In this document: in pieces, positions 27,362 to 35,697 of the stretch | Numbering within the stretch: the stretch's first letter is position 1 | How the letters are laid out: each line of letters opens with the position of its first letter | Source of the DNA: Paenibacillus solani | GTDB lineage: Bacteria; Bacillota; Bacilli; Paenibacillales; Paenibacillaceae | Assembly: GCF_001277345.1 (NCBI RefSeq) | Contig: NZ_LIUT01000001.1 | Span: forward strand, 1,213,683-1,277,682 | DNA length: 64,000 bases | Reading direction: 5' to 3' | The notes under the pieces: generated by a model | The model's input: the letters and a program-made list of their open reading frames with translations, nothing else | Told to the model about the DNA's origin: nothing | Database searches by the model: none | Position numbers and translations under genes: made by a program

Positions 27362-27378
27362 CGCCTTGAGATTTTTTT
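27343..27378 (+). terminator. intrinsic terminator of spoIVB
   Basis: AATCTTAAGGC pairs with GCCTTGAGATT (one wobble) followed by seven T; the 5' arm overlaps the end of the coding sequence. Confidence 0.85.
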
Positions 27379-27463
27379 GTCGTAAAACAACGAAATACAG
27401 ATTAATTTGAAACAAAATATTTAATTATAAATCAACTGCAAAAAAAAATAAAGAAAAATAATT

Positions 27464-27499
27464 TTCGACAGAAGGAATTTAAATCAGCATGTCGAAAAC
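27464..27499 (+). promoter_or_regulatory. sigma-H promoter of spo0A with two 0A boxes
   Basis: GAAGGAATT at 27471-27479 and GTCGAAAAC at 27491-27499, separated by 11 bases, fit the sigma-H pattern RNAGGAWWW-N11-RNNGAATWW (the -10 deviates at two bases). Two Spo0A boxes frame it: TTCGACA (complement of TGTCGAA) at 27464-27470 just upstream of -35, and TGTCGAA at 27490-27496 over the -10. This implies autoregulation by Spo0A. Confidence 0.75.
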
Positions 27500-27556
27500 T
27501 TAATATTACAAGAAAATGTTAAAATTACAACTGATCTGTTAAAGGAGGAGCACGAA

Positions 27557-28360
27557 TTGCAAAAGATCGAAGTATTGTTGGCAGACGACAACCGTGAGTT
27601 TACAAACCTGCTTGGTGAATACATTTCGGATCAACAGGATATGGTGGTTTCCGGAATCGCTTATAACGGAGAAGAAGTACTGAGCATGATTGAGGAATCG
27701 GGTAAGGTCCCGGATATATTGATCCTCGATATTATTATGCCCCATTTGGACGGCCTCGGCGTTCTGGAGCGTTTACGTGATATGAATTTGTCTCCGCAGC
27801 CGAAAGTCATCATGCTTACAGCTTTTGGTCAGGAGAATATCACCCAGCGTGCTGTGCAATTAGGTGCTTCTTATTATATTTTAAAACCGTTTGATATGGA
27901 GGTTCTTGCAAGCCGGATTCGCCAGCTTGTGGGTTCCACGAACAGTATGTCCTCCAGCGCATCATTTATGAATATGAAATCCAATGTGGTCCCCATGGGT
28001 AAGGGTAAGAATCTCGATGCGAATATTACTTCCATTATCCATGAGATTGGCGTTCCCGCTCATATCAAGGGTTATCAGTATTTGCGTGAAGCCATTACGA
28101 TGGTATACAACAATATCGAAATATTAGGCGCGATTACAAAGACATTGTATCCGGCCATCGCTGAGAAATTCAAAACTACACCTTCCCGTGTGGAACGTGC
28201 CATTCGTCATGCCATTGAAGTCGCTTGGACACGCGGCAACATCGATTCCATCAGCCATCTGTTCGGCTACACAATTAATATCAGCAAGTCGAAGCCAACC
28301 AACAGCGAATTTATCGCGATGGTGGCAGACAAGCTGCGGATCGAGCATAAGGTATCGTGA
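27557..28360 (+). CDS. spo0A: sporulation transcription factor Spo0A
   Basis: Master response regulator for sporulation entry. The receiver domain (about residues 1-125) has the acidic pair in LLADDN, the phospho-acceptor Asp58 in [11 protein letters not shown], the threonine in MLTAFGQ and lysine in ILKPFD. The effector domain (about 150-267) carries the Spo0A-specific recognition helix [20 protein letters not shown]. Start is TTG at 27557 behind AAAGGAGGAG. 267 residues equals the Bacillus protein. It is monocistronic by position, with its own promoter. Confidence 0.98.
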   Translation: MQKIEVLLADDNREFTNLLGEYISDQQDMVVSGIAYNGEEVLSMIEESGKVPDILILDIIMPHLDGLGVLERLRDMNLSPQPKVIMLTAFGQENITQRAVQLGASYYILKPFDMEVLASRIRQLVGSTNSMSSSASFMNMKSNVVPMGKGKNLDANITSIIHEIGVPAHIKGYQYLREAITMVYNNIEILGAITKTLYPAIAEKFKTTPSRVERAIRHAIEVAWTRGNIDSISHLFGYTINISKSKPTNSEFIAMVADKLRIEHKVS

Positions 28361-28543
28361 AATGCTGGTGTAACGCGGAAAGATGATGATGGATAGAACG
28401 TTATTCGCTTGAACTTATCGGCCTGTTGGCATGAGATTCTGATAAACCTCAACGTTTTAACTGTGATTAACTTTTCCGTATTCACCTATGACTTATACTG
28501 ATGCGTTACTTGCTTATTTTGCTAATAATAGTACTCAAAGTTA

Positions 28544-28580
28544 CCCGCTGGCGAAAACCTATCGTCGGTGGGCTTCTTTG
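28544..28580 (+). terminator. possible terminator downstream of spo0A
   Basis: CCCGCTGGCG pairs with CGTCGGTGGG (ten pairs, three wobble) around a 9-base loop, followed by a weak T-rich tract CTTCTTTGCGTTT. The rest of the 460-base gap 28361-28820 shows no supported gene. Confidence 0.45.
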
Positions 28581-28820
28581 CGTTTGCATGGTCATAATAC
28601 GTAACGTCTGCGAGATATGCCGCGCTAGGCCGGCTTATAGACCGAACGATTTACTACTTGCTGCTTAGGATACAGGCCGCATAACATTAAATATAGGAGA
28701 AAAGAAGGAGTCTGAGCTCTCAATGGAGAAATTGGACAGATCGCTATTTTCATTGGGTATGATTGTATAAAGGGGCGTCAAATCGAATCGTATTCTTATC
28801 CTTACAGGGAGGAATTATAA

Positions 28821-29708
28821 ATGGCTAACATATTAGTATTGGGCGGGACTCGCTTTTTCGGAAAACGATTGGTTAACCGGCTGCTGGCTCGCGGCGATAC
28901 CGTTACGATTTTGACACGTGGATCTCATAAGGATTCCTTTGGCGATGCTGTACAGCGGCTTATCGCGGATCGGAAAGACCCGGATCAACTAAGACAGGCC
29001 GTAGAAGGCCGGGAATTTGATATTTTATATGATAATATATGTTATACTCCGGAAGAAGCCGGGCAAGCCGCAGATATCTTCGCCGGTCGAGTTGGACAAT
29101 ATGTATTGACATCATCCTTATCGGTCTATGATTTTGCAGATCATCCCTTGAGGGAAGAGGACTTTGATCCCTATCGATATCCTGTCATGATGAATGACAG
29201 AAGAGATTACAGCTATGAGGAAGGGAAGCGTCAGTCGGAAGCCGTCTTATTCAGTCGGCATAATCTGAACGTTACTGCCGTACGGTTTCCTATCGTCCTT
29301 GGGCCGGATGATTATACACGAAGACTGCTCTTTCATATCGAACACGCTGAAAGTGGAGAAGCCATCGGACTGCCTGATCCGGATGCGCGGATTTCGTTTG
29401 TGCATGCCGAGGAAGCGGCTGAGTTTTTGGAGTGGGCGGGTCACAGTAAATTTGAAGGTCCGGTAAACGCCTGTTCCAGCGGAACCATTTCAGTTCGCGA
29501 ACTGATGAGCTTGATCCAGCATAATATTGGACGAACAGTCCCTCTTCAAACCTCGGCAGCACCTGAACATATGTCTCCATTTGGCATACCGGGAGATTGG
29601 ACCATGGACCATTCCAGAGCAGCTGCAGCTGGTTTTAAATTTTGGGATCTGAGCGAATGGATGCCAAATTTGATTGCTGAATTGACTGCTGACTTGAAGG
29701 GGCGTTAG
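28821..29708 (+). CDS. NAD-dependent epimerase/dehydratase family protein
   Basis: A 295-residue extended short-chain dehydrogenase. The N-terminal Rossmann motif is LVLGGTRFFGKRLVNRLL; the catalytic serine/tyrosine/lysine region is SSLSVYD followed by YSYEEGKRQSE. These atypical SDRs resemble the NmrA/CSP41-like branch rather than sugar epimerases of known substrate, so the substrate is open. ATG at 28821 follows AGGGAGGAA. It stands alone after a long gap, followed by a small coiled protein gene 65 bases downstream. Confidence 0.85.
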   Translation: MANILVLGGTRFFGKRLVNRLLARGDTVTILTRGSHKDSFGDAVQRLIADRKDPDQLRQAVEGREFDILYDNICYTPEEAGQAADIFAGRVGQYVLTSSLSVYDFADHPLREEDFDPYRYPVMMNDRRDYSYEEGKRQSEAVLFSRHNLNVTAVRFPIVLGPDDYTRRLLFHIEHAESGEAIGLPDPDARISFVHAEEAAEFLEWAGHSKFEGPVNACSSGTISVRELMSLIQHNIGRTVPLQTSAAPEHMSPFGIPGDWTMDHSRAAAAGFKFWDLSEWMPNLIAELTADLKGR

Positions 29709-29773
29709 CATAGGTACATGATAGACCAGCATAGAAGGATAAGTGGAAGTAGTTTCCTGAAAGGAAGATCAGC

Positions 29774-29986
29774 ATGAATGACAAGTTGGAAGCATGGAAA
29801 CAGCAGATCAAAGAGATGGAATCCAAGGGGGGCTTATCGGCGGAGGCCGGCATGCTGGTCAATGCGATGTATGAAGAAATCGAAACGTTAACGAAGCAGA
29901 ATATCAATCTGCGGAAAACCGCATTAAAAGCAACCTCCAAGGAAATGAGAATGTCGAGTAAACTGAAAGACGCACTGATGGAATAA
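29774..29986 (+). CDS. small helical protein of unknown function
   Basis: A 70-residue, entirely hydrophilic and probably helical protein with heptad-like leucine/isoleucine spacing (EEIETLTKQNINLRKTALKA), suggesting a short coiled coil. No family recognised. Strong ribosome site GAAAGGAAG 7 bases before the ATG, and position between the SDR gene and a strong terminator support it as a real gene, possibly co-transcribed with the SDR gene. Confidence 0.65.
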   Translation: MNDKLEAWKQQIKEMESKGGLSAEAGMLVNAMYEEIETLTKQNINLRKTALKATSKEMRMSSKLKDALME

Positions 29987-30004
29987 ACGTGGGAGTCGAG
30001 GAAC

Positions 30005-30044
30005 ACACCAAACACCGGGGAGAAAGGAGCCCGGTGTTTGGTGT
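30005..30044. terminator. bidirectional terminator between convergent genes
   Basis: A perfect 15-base stem, ACACCAAACACCGGG and CCCGGTGTTTGGTGT, with a 10-base loop lies between the convergent coiled-coil gene and the DUF2627 gene. The flanking T tracts are weak, but stem strength and position support termination. Confidence 0.75.
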
Positions 30045-30051
30045 TTATGGA

Positions 30052-30357
30052 CTACTGTTTAGATGGCGTGCCTGATTTTGGTGCCTCGCGTTTCTTTTTG
30101 AATCTCGGTCCCACGTAGTTTCGCTTGCGGTCCCGGAATAGAATCCATCCGCCCAAGAAACCGATCCCAATGACGAACAGCGCGAGCCCGCCCAGGAAAG
30201 AAAGCCACCCGAACGCAGGGTTTGCCACGGTATCGTCACCATGAACGGCAATATATAAAAAGACCGCATCCTTCATCATTAAGAACCCCTTCATCGCCAG
30301 AAAACCCGGAATAACCAGAATCAAGATGGCAATGAAACGGGAGATTAACATTCTCAT
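30052..30357 (-). CDS. yqzF: DUF2627 membrane protein (YqzF-like)
   Basis: A 101-residue protein with an N-terminal helix (RFIAILILVIPGFLAMKGF), a second pair of hydrophobic segments (about residues 48-72) and a basic tail. Bacillus YqzF (DUF2627) has the same layout and likewise lies just upstream of the branched-chain 2-oxoacid dehydrogenase genes. The ATG follows AGGAAGGA on the minus strand. Function unknown. Divergent from lpdV. Confidence 0.8.
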   Translation of the reverse strand: MRMLISRFIAILILVIPGFLAMKGFLMMKDAVFLYIAVHGDDTVANPAFGWLSFLGGLALFVIGIGFLGGWILFRDRKRNYVGPRFKKKREAPKSGTPSKQ

Positions 30358-30449
30358 AGAAGATTCCTTCCTGCCATTGAAGTCATTAACTAACGTTAAT
30401 CATACCTTTTTCAAAGGGGGATGTCTATTTGGATTTATGATTCGTGATT

Positions 30450-30477
30450 TTGTAATCAGTAAAAAAGAGAGTACAAT
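30450..30477 (+). promoter_or_regulatory. sigma-A promoter of the bkd operon
   Basis: TTGTAA at 30450-30455 and TACAAT at 30472-30477 with a 16-base spacer, about 40 bases upstream of lpdV. No -24/-12 element (TGGCAC-N5-TTGCA) of sigma-54, which drives the Bacillus subtilis bkd operon, is present. Confidence 0.6.
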
Positions 30478-30515
30478 AATAGTGTGAAAATGGACTTATT
30501 ATGGAGGTGCCGTTA

Positions 30516-31937
30516 GTGGCTATAACATGTGATGTAGCAATTCTTGGCGGGGGAACCGGTGGATATGTAGCAGCCATCCGCGCAGCCCAGCTCGGTAAAA
30601 ATGTCGTCATCATTGAACAGGACAAACTGGGGGGAACCTGTCTGCACCGTGGGTGTATCCCAAGCAAATCTTTGCTGCGAAGCGCTGAGCTGTTTGCGGA
30701 AATGAAGGACAGTGAGAGCTATGGAATTGAGACGGACGGGGTCCGGCTATCTTTTGGCAAGGTACAGGAGCGCAAGAACGGCATTGTGGATAAGCTGCAC
30801 CAAGGCGTCCAATATTTGATGCGCAAAAATAAAATCACCGTGGTGGAAGGCAAGGGAAGAGTCATTGGCCCCTCTATTTTCTCACCTCGCAGCGGAGCGG
30901 TGGCGGTTGAGCTTCCGGATGGAGAGATGGAAACGGTGGTGCCTGCACATCTAATTATTGCGACTGGCTCTCGTCCGCGTCACTTACCGGGGCTTGAGCC
31001 GGATGGCATACATATTCTAACTAGCGATCATGCGCTTGAGCTTGAGGAGCTACCTTCGTCGATCGTCATTGTAGGAGGCGGCGTAATCGGAGTGGAGTGG
31101 GCCTCGATGCTGAATGATTTTGGCGTTAAGGTTACGATCGTGGAGGCTGCCTCTCATCTCCTTCCGACAGAGGATGAAGACATCGGACTTGAGCTGACCA
31201 AGATGCTTACAGCCAGAGGCGTAGAAGTCTTCACCAACATCAAGCTTCTAAATGACAGCTGTACGATTCAGGATCAAAGCGTGGCCATCATGATCGAGCA
31301 TAAGGAAGAAACAATTACGTTGGCGGCAGATAAGCTCCTTCTCTCTGTGGGAAGAGTCGGCAATACCGAGAATATCGGCCTTGAAAATACAGATGTTCGC
31401 GTGACCAATGGTGTCATAGCAGTGAACGCAAACATGCAGACTACGGAGCCTCATATTTACGCCATCGGCGATTGCATTGGTGGTCTTCAACTGGCTCACG
31501 CGGCTAGCCATGAAGGGATTACAGCTGTAAACCATCTTGCCGGCGAAAAGTCTGAAGCGTTCCCAAGCGAATGGATTCCGCGCTGTATCTATACACGTCA
31601 CGAGGTGGCAAGCGTCGGCTTGACAGAGAAGCAGGCGAGAGAACGGGGACATGATATCAAAATCGGCAAATTTCCGTTTTCGGCGATCGGAAAATCGTTG
31701 ATTCATGGAACCAGGGAAGGGTTCGTCAAGGTCATTGCCGACCAGAAGACGCAGGATATAATGGGCGTGCATATGATTGGACCACATGTTACCGAGTTGA
31801 TCGGTGAAGCGGCATTGGCACAAGTGCTGGATGCCACGCCATGGGAAGTGGGAACTGCCGTACATGCGCATCCATCGTTGTCCGAAATTATCGGCGAAGC
31901 GATGCTTGCTGTGGATGGTCGTGCTATTGGTTTGTAG
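30516..31937 (+). CDS. lpdV: dihydrolipoyl dehydrogenase (E3)
   Basis: FAD enzyme that reoxidises the dihydrolipoyl group of the E2 subunit and reduces NAD+. It has the FAD-binding LGGGTGGYVAAIRAAQLG, the redox disulphide GGTCLHRGCIPSK, the second Rossmann motif IVGGGVIGVEWASML, the ATGSRPR and AIGDCIGG motifs, and the C-terminal His-Glu pair in AHPSLSEIIGEA. GTG at 30516 is the start, 7 bases after GGAGGTG; an in-frame ATG at 30501 lies before that site. 473 residues matches LpdV. First gene of the bkd operon. Confidence 0.97.
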   Translation: MAITCDVAILGGGTGGYVAAIRAAQLGKNVVIIEQDKLGGTCLHRGCIPSKSLLRSAELFAEMKDSESYGIETDGVRLSFGKVQERKNGIVDKLHQGVQYLMRKNKITVVEGKGRVIGPSIFSPRSGAVAVELPDGEMETVVPAHLIIATGSRPRHLPGLEPDGIHILTSDHALELEELPSSIVIVGGGVIGVEWASMLNDFGVKVTIVEAASHLLPTEDEDIGLELTKMLTARGVEVFTNIKLLNDSCTIQDQSVAIMIEHKEETITLAADKLLLSVGRVGNTENIGLENTDVRVTNGVIAVNANMQTTEPHIYAIGDCIGGLQLAHAASHEGITAVNHLAGEKSEAFPSEWIPRCIYTRHEVASVGLTEKQARERGHDIKIGKFPFSAIGKSLIHGTREGFVKVIADQKTQDIMGVHMIGPHVTELIGEAALAQVLDATPWEVGTAVHAHPSLSEIIGEAMLAVDGRAIGL

Positions 31938-31967
31938 GGGGAGAATACTCTTTTGTGGAATACCTCA

Positions 31968-32029
31968 TTTCTTTTTGCCGAGAAAGGGATTATAATAATA
32001 TTAAGCCAAGTCTTAGTACCAGGTTTTAA
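31968..32029 (+). promoter_or_regulatory. internal promoter with FapR-like operator before bkdAA
   Basis: In the 174-base gap after lpdV, TATAAT at 31991-31996 could pair with TTTCTT at 31968-31973 (17-base spacer) as a weak sigma-A promoter. Seventeen bases on, TTAGTACC at 32013-32020 and GGTTTTAA at 32022-32029 form an interrupted palindrome that agrees at 14 of 16 positions with a perfect TTAGTACC-N-GGTACTAA, the kind of site bound by the malonyl-CoA-responsive lipid repressor FapR. Function is inferred only. Confidence 0.45.
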
Positions 32030-32111
32030 TACTTGATCAAACACACCTCTAACTAATGGATATTTAACAGATCAAGTCTCAAGTCATGGCTCACATAAAG
32101 GAGGGATCTCC

Positions 32112-33140
32112 ATGAAAGAACAAGAAACGGTTACAACAAATAACAATAGGCATGAGCAGCTTGGACTGACGGACGGACAAGTGCTAGACATGTACAAATA
32201 TATGGTGCTGGCACGGAAATTCGATGAACGCAACCAGCTGCTGCAGCGTGCGGGCAAAATCAATTTCCATGTGTCGGGTATCGGGCAGGAGACTTGTCAG
32301 GTTGCAGCTGCTTTTGCGCTGGATCGGGAGAAGGACTACTTTTTGCCTTACTACCGCGATTACGGATTCGTTTTGGCAGTAGGGATGACGCCACGCGAAT
32401 TGATGCTGTCGGCTTTTGCCAAGGCTGAAGATCCAAACAGCGGCGGACGACAGATGCCGGGGCATTTTGGTAGTAAACGACTCCGGATCGTGACGGGCTC
32501 CAGCCCAGTGACTACCCAGGTTCCGCATGCTGTAGGAATCGCGCTTGCAGCGAAGATGCAGAAGAAGGATTTTGTCTCTTTTGTAACTTTTGGTGAAGGC
32601 TCAAGCAATCAGGGAGATTTCCATGAGGGCTGCAATTTCGCGGGCGTTCATAAGCTCCCTGTTATTATCATGTGTGAGAATAACCAATATGCCATTTCCG
32701 TTCCTCTTCATAAGCAGCTCAGCGGGAAAGTAAGCGACCGCGCTCTCGGGTATGGATTCCCGGGTGTTCGGGTAGACGGTAACGATGCGCTTGAAGTATA
32801 TGCAGCCGTGAAGGAAGCCCGCGAACGGGCAATCCGTGGAGAAGGTCCTACACTGATCGAATCCATGATGTACCGTTTGTCGCCGCATTCCACCTCGGAT
32901 AACGATTTGGCCTATCGGACGAAGGAAGAAGTTGAAGAGAACTGGAAAAAGGACGGCGTCGCCCGTTTTAAGAACTATCTGATCGACTGCGGACTCTGGG
33001 ACGAAACACGCGAACAGGACTTGATCGCACAATTAAACCTGGAGCTCAAAGAAGCGACGGAATCTGCAGACTTGGCTCCGTTTCCTAAGCCTGAGGACAC
33101 GCTTCTTCACGTATATGCCGATGCTGAAGGAGGCGCGTAA
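32112..33140 (+). CDS. bkdAA: branched-chain 2-oxoacid dehydrogenase E1 alpha
   Basis: Alpha subunit of the ThDP-dependent decarboxylase that acts on 2-oxo acids from valine, leucine and isoleucine. The ThDP motif is GEGSSNQGDFHEGCNFAG followed by MCENNQYAISVP; also GRQMPGHFGS and the phosphorylation-loop-like YRLSPHSTSDND. ATG at 32112 follows AAAGGAGGG. 342 residues is normal. The products, branched acyl-CoAs, prime iso- and anteiso-fatty acid synthesis in this group of bacteria. Confidence 0.96.
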   Translation: MKEQETVTTNNNRHEQLGLTDGQVLDMYKYMVLARKFDERNQLLQRAGKINFHVSGIGQETCQVAAAFALDREKDYFLPYYRDYGFVLAVGMTPRELMLSAFAKAEDPNSGGRQMPGHFGSKRLRIVTGSSPVTTQVPHAVGIALAAKMQKKDFVSFVTFGEGSSNQGDFHEGCNFAGVHKLPVIIMCENNQYAISVPLHKQLSGKVSDRALGYGFPGVRVDGNDALEVYAAVKEARERAIRGEGPTLIESMMYRLSPHSTSDNDLAYRTKEEVEENWKKDGVARFKNYLIDCGLWDETREQDLIAQLNLELKEATESADLAPFPKPEDTLLHVYADAEGGA

Positions 33141-33142
33141 AG

Positions 33143-34129
33143 ATGGCAGTAATGGAATATATCGATGCAATTCGTCTGGCCATGAAGGAAGAGATGGAGC
33201 GTGACGAGTCCGTATTTGTGTTGGGTGAGGACGTTGGCGTCAAAGGCGGCGTGTTTACAACGACCAAGGGCTTGATGGATCAATTCGGCGAAATGCGGGT
33301 ACTGGATACGCCGCTCGCAGAGTCGGCAATTGCAGGTGTAGCGATCGGTGCGGCTATGTACGGGCTGAAACCGATCGCTGAGATGCAGTATTCGGATTTC
33401 ATGTTTCCGGCCACCAATCAGATTATTAGCGAAGCTGCGAAGATTCGCTATCGTTCCAATAACGATTGGAGCTGCCCGGTCGTTATCCGCGCACCGATTG
33501 GCGGCGGCATATTCGGGGGCTTGTACCATTCCCAGTGTCCGGAATCGGTATTCTTCGGTACTCCTGGTCTGAAGATCGTAGCGCCGTATTCAGCCTATGA
33601 TGCGAAGGGACTGCTTAAGGCTGCGATTCGCGATCCGGACCCTGTACTGTTCTTTGAGAATAAAAAATGCTACAAGCTGATTACCGGCGATGTACCTGAC
33701 GATGACTATGTTGTACCGATCGGCAAAGCGAATGTGCTTCGTGAAGGATCGGATATTACGGTGATCGGCTATAGCCTGCCGCTGCATTTTACCATGCAGG
33801 CTGCGGAAGAGCTGGAGAAGGAAGAAGGCATTACCACTCATGTACTCGATCTGCGAACGATTCAACCGCTCGACCGCGAAGCGATTATCGAAGCTGCCCG
33901 CGCAACGGGTAAGGTGCTGATCGTTCATGAAGATAATAAAACCGGCGGCGTTGGCGGAGAAGTATCCGCAATTATCGCCGAGAACTGTCTCTATGATTTG
34001 GATGCACCGATCATGCGCCTGTGCGGCCCGGATGTGCCGGCCATGCCAATCAGTCCGCCGATGGAGAAGTTTTTTATGCTTAACAAGGACAAAGTCAAAG
34101 AATCCATGCGTCAATTGGCGCTTTATTAA
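33143..34129 (+). CDS. bkdAB: branched-chain 2-oxoacid dehydrogenase E1 beta
   Basis: Beta subunit of E1, a transketolase-like protein. Typical segments are FVLGEDVGVKGGVF, DTPLAESAIAGVAIGAA, MQYSDFMFPATNQI and RAPIGGGIFGGLYHSQ, with C-terminal HEDNKTGGVGGE. ATG at 33143 is two bases after the bkdAA stop and is preceded by GAAGGAGG, so the two subunits are translated together. 328 residues is normal. Confidence 0.97.
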   Translation: MAVMEYIDAIRLAMKEEMERDESVFVLGEDVGVKGGVFTTTKGLMDQFGEMRVLDTPLAESAIAGVAIGAAMYGLKPIAEMQYSDFMFPATNQIISEAAKIRYRSNNDWSCPVVIRAPIGGGIFGGLYHSQCPESVFFGTPGLKIVAPYSAYDAKGLLKAAIRDPDPVLFFENKKCYKLITGDVPDDDYVVPIGKANVLREGSDITVIGYSLPLHFTMQAAEELEKEEGITTHVLDLRTIQPLDREAIIEAARATGKVLIVHEDNKTGGVGGEVSAIIAENCLYDLDAPIMRLCGPDVPAMPISPPMEKFFMLNKDKVKESMRQLALY

Positions 34130-34148
34130 AAACAAGGGAGTTGTGAGC

Positions 34149-35540
34149 ATGTCTGAAAATCAAAAATTGACCGATGTTAAGATGCCTCAGCTGGCAGAAT
34201 CCCTTGTTTCGGCGACCATTGCGAAGTGGCTAAAGAAACCGGGAGATTCGATTGAACAGTATGAACCCATTTGTGAAGTGATAACCGATAAAGTCAATGC
34301 CGAAATTCCATCCACCTTGGATGGTGTTATGGGAGAAATCCTTGCACAGGAGGGCCAGACCATCAATGTTGGTGAAGTGATATGCCGCATTGCCGTTGGC
34401 TCCCTTCCAGAGACGAACAATGAACAACCAGATGCAGCTCCGGCTACTCAGGCTCAGCCAAACAACAGTGAAGACAGCTCCATGCGTTTCCGTTATTCTC
34501 CGGCTGTCCAGACACTGGCTGCTGAGCATCAGATTGACCTGACGCGTGTTCAGGGGTCCGGCATGGGCGGTAGAATAACCCGTAAAGATGTACTGGCTTA
34601 TATTGAAAAAGGGGGAGCTCCAGGCGCTTCAGCCGCAGCAGCTCCTGGCCAGCGTGTGGATGCTCCTAAAGAATCGGTACAGCGAAGCTCCGCTTCGCCG
34701 TTCAAAGGCCTCCAGTATCAGACACCAACGGAACCTTCGCCTCCGCTCGGTACAGCAATCCCTAATGTTCGCCATTCGGGACTGCATCTGACAGAATCGC
34801 CGAAGATTCCGACCATCGAAGTGGAGGGAATGGAGGGCGGCAGATCGGAGTATTATATTGATGTTACGCCGATGCGTAATGCAATAGCCAGAAATATGCG
34901 CCAAAGCGTGACGGAAATTCCGCATGCCTGGACGATGATTGAAGTCGATGTGACCAATATTGTGCTGCTGCGTAATCAGCTGAAGGATGAGTTCAAGCGT
35001 AAGGAAGGGGTAAACCTGACCTATCTGGCCTTCTTGCTGAAAGCAGTCGTGAACGCAATAAAAGATTACCCGATCATGAATTCGTTCTGGGCTGTCGATA
35101 AAATCGTGGTCAAACGCGATATCAATCTGTCTCTGGCTGTCGGCACAGAAGACTCCGTATTGACACCGGTCATTCACCATGCGGATCAGAAAAATATTGC
35201 CGGTTTAGCTAGAGAGATCGAAGAGCTTGCGCGCAAGACTCGTGAAGGCAAGCTGAAACTGGACGATATGCAAGGCGGTACCTTTACGGTGAACAATACG
35301 GGATCCTTCGGGTCGATTCTGTCCTATCCAATCATCAACTACCCGCAGGCCGCCATTCTGACATTCGAATCCATCGTGAAAAAGCCGGTGGTTATCAATG
35401 ACATGATCGCTGTTCGTTCGATGGCAAATCTTTGCTTATCTCTGGATCATCGGATTTTGGATGGGGTGATCTGTGGAAGATTCCTGCAGCGAGTAAAAGA
35501 TAATCTGGAAGGTTATACGCTGGATACAAAGCTTTATTAA
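34149..35540 (+). CDS. bkdB: branched-chain 2-oxoacid dehydrogenase E2 (acyltransferase)
   Basis: Dihydrolipoyl acyltransferase core of the complex. Domains in order: lipoyl domain (about residues 3-80, lipoylated lysine in EVITDKVNAEI), E1/E3-binding domain (about 115-152, RYSPAVQTLAAEHQIDL and GSGMGGRITRKDV), a flexible Ala/Pro linker, and the catalytic domain ending with the active-site motif LDHRILDG. ATG at 34149 follows AAGGGAG; the frame is open further upstream inside bkdAB. 463 residues. lipB, whose product starts lipoylation, follows. Confidence 0.97.
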   Translation: MSENQKLTDVKMPQLAESLVSATIAKWLKKPGDSIEQYEPICEVITDKVNAEIPSTLDGVMGEILAQEGQTINVGEVICRIAVGSLPETNNEQPDAAPATQAQPNNSEDSSMRFRYSPAVQTLAAEHQIDLTRVQGSGMGGRITRKDVLAYIEKGGAPGASAAAAPGQRVDAPKESVQRSSASPFKGLQYQTPTEPSPPLGTAIPNVRHSGLHLTESPKIPTIEVEGMEGGRSEYYIDVTPMRNAIARNMRQSVTEIPHAWTMIEVDVTNIVLLRNQLKDEFKRKEGVNLTYLAFLLKAVVNAIKDYPIMNSFWAVDKIVVKRDINLSLAVGTEDSVLTPVIHHADQKNIAGLAREIEELARKTREGKLKLDDMQGGTFTVNNTGSFGSILSYPIINYPQAAILTFESIVKKPVVINDMIAVRSMANLCLSLDHRILDGVICGRFLQRVKDNLEGYTLDTKLY

Positions 35541-35604
35541 GCACAATCATTCCATTACGGCGTATTTTTCAGAACGTTTCTTGTGGAGGAAGGCTCACCA
35601 CTAG

Positions 35605-35697
35605 TTGAAGAATCGGAACACGATTCCACATGAAGTCGATGTCAGTTACATTGAATGGTTTATGGGAACCCTCATGAAAGAAGGCGTTGTCGCATGA
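35605..35697 (+). CDS. candidate 30-residue small protein coupled to lipB
   Basis: A short frame starting at TTG 35605, 12 bases after GGAGGAAGG, encodes 30 residues (ending in WFMGTLMKEGVVA) and stops in the TGA that overlaps the lipB ATG as ATGA. Such an overlap implies translational coupling or a leader peptide. No homologue is known to me; the strong ribosome site with no other use is the main support. Confidence 0.4.
   Translation: MKNRNTIPHEVDVSYIEWFMGTLMKEGVVA

Noticed and set aside
28723-28770. 15-codon frame with AAGAAGGAG 12 bases upstream, before the SDR gene
   Set aside because: Too short and unsupported by any known pattern; left as part of the intergenic region.
30360-30500. 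Sigma-54 promoter for the bkd operon
   Set aside because: No TGGCAC-N5-TTGCA element is present in the divergent region.
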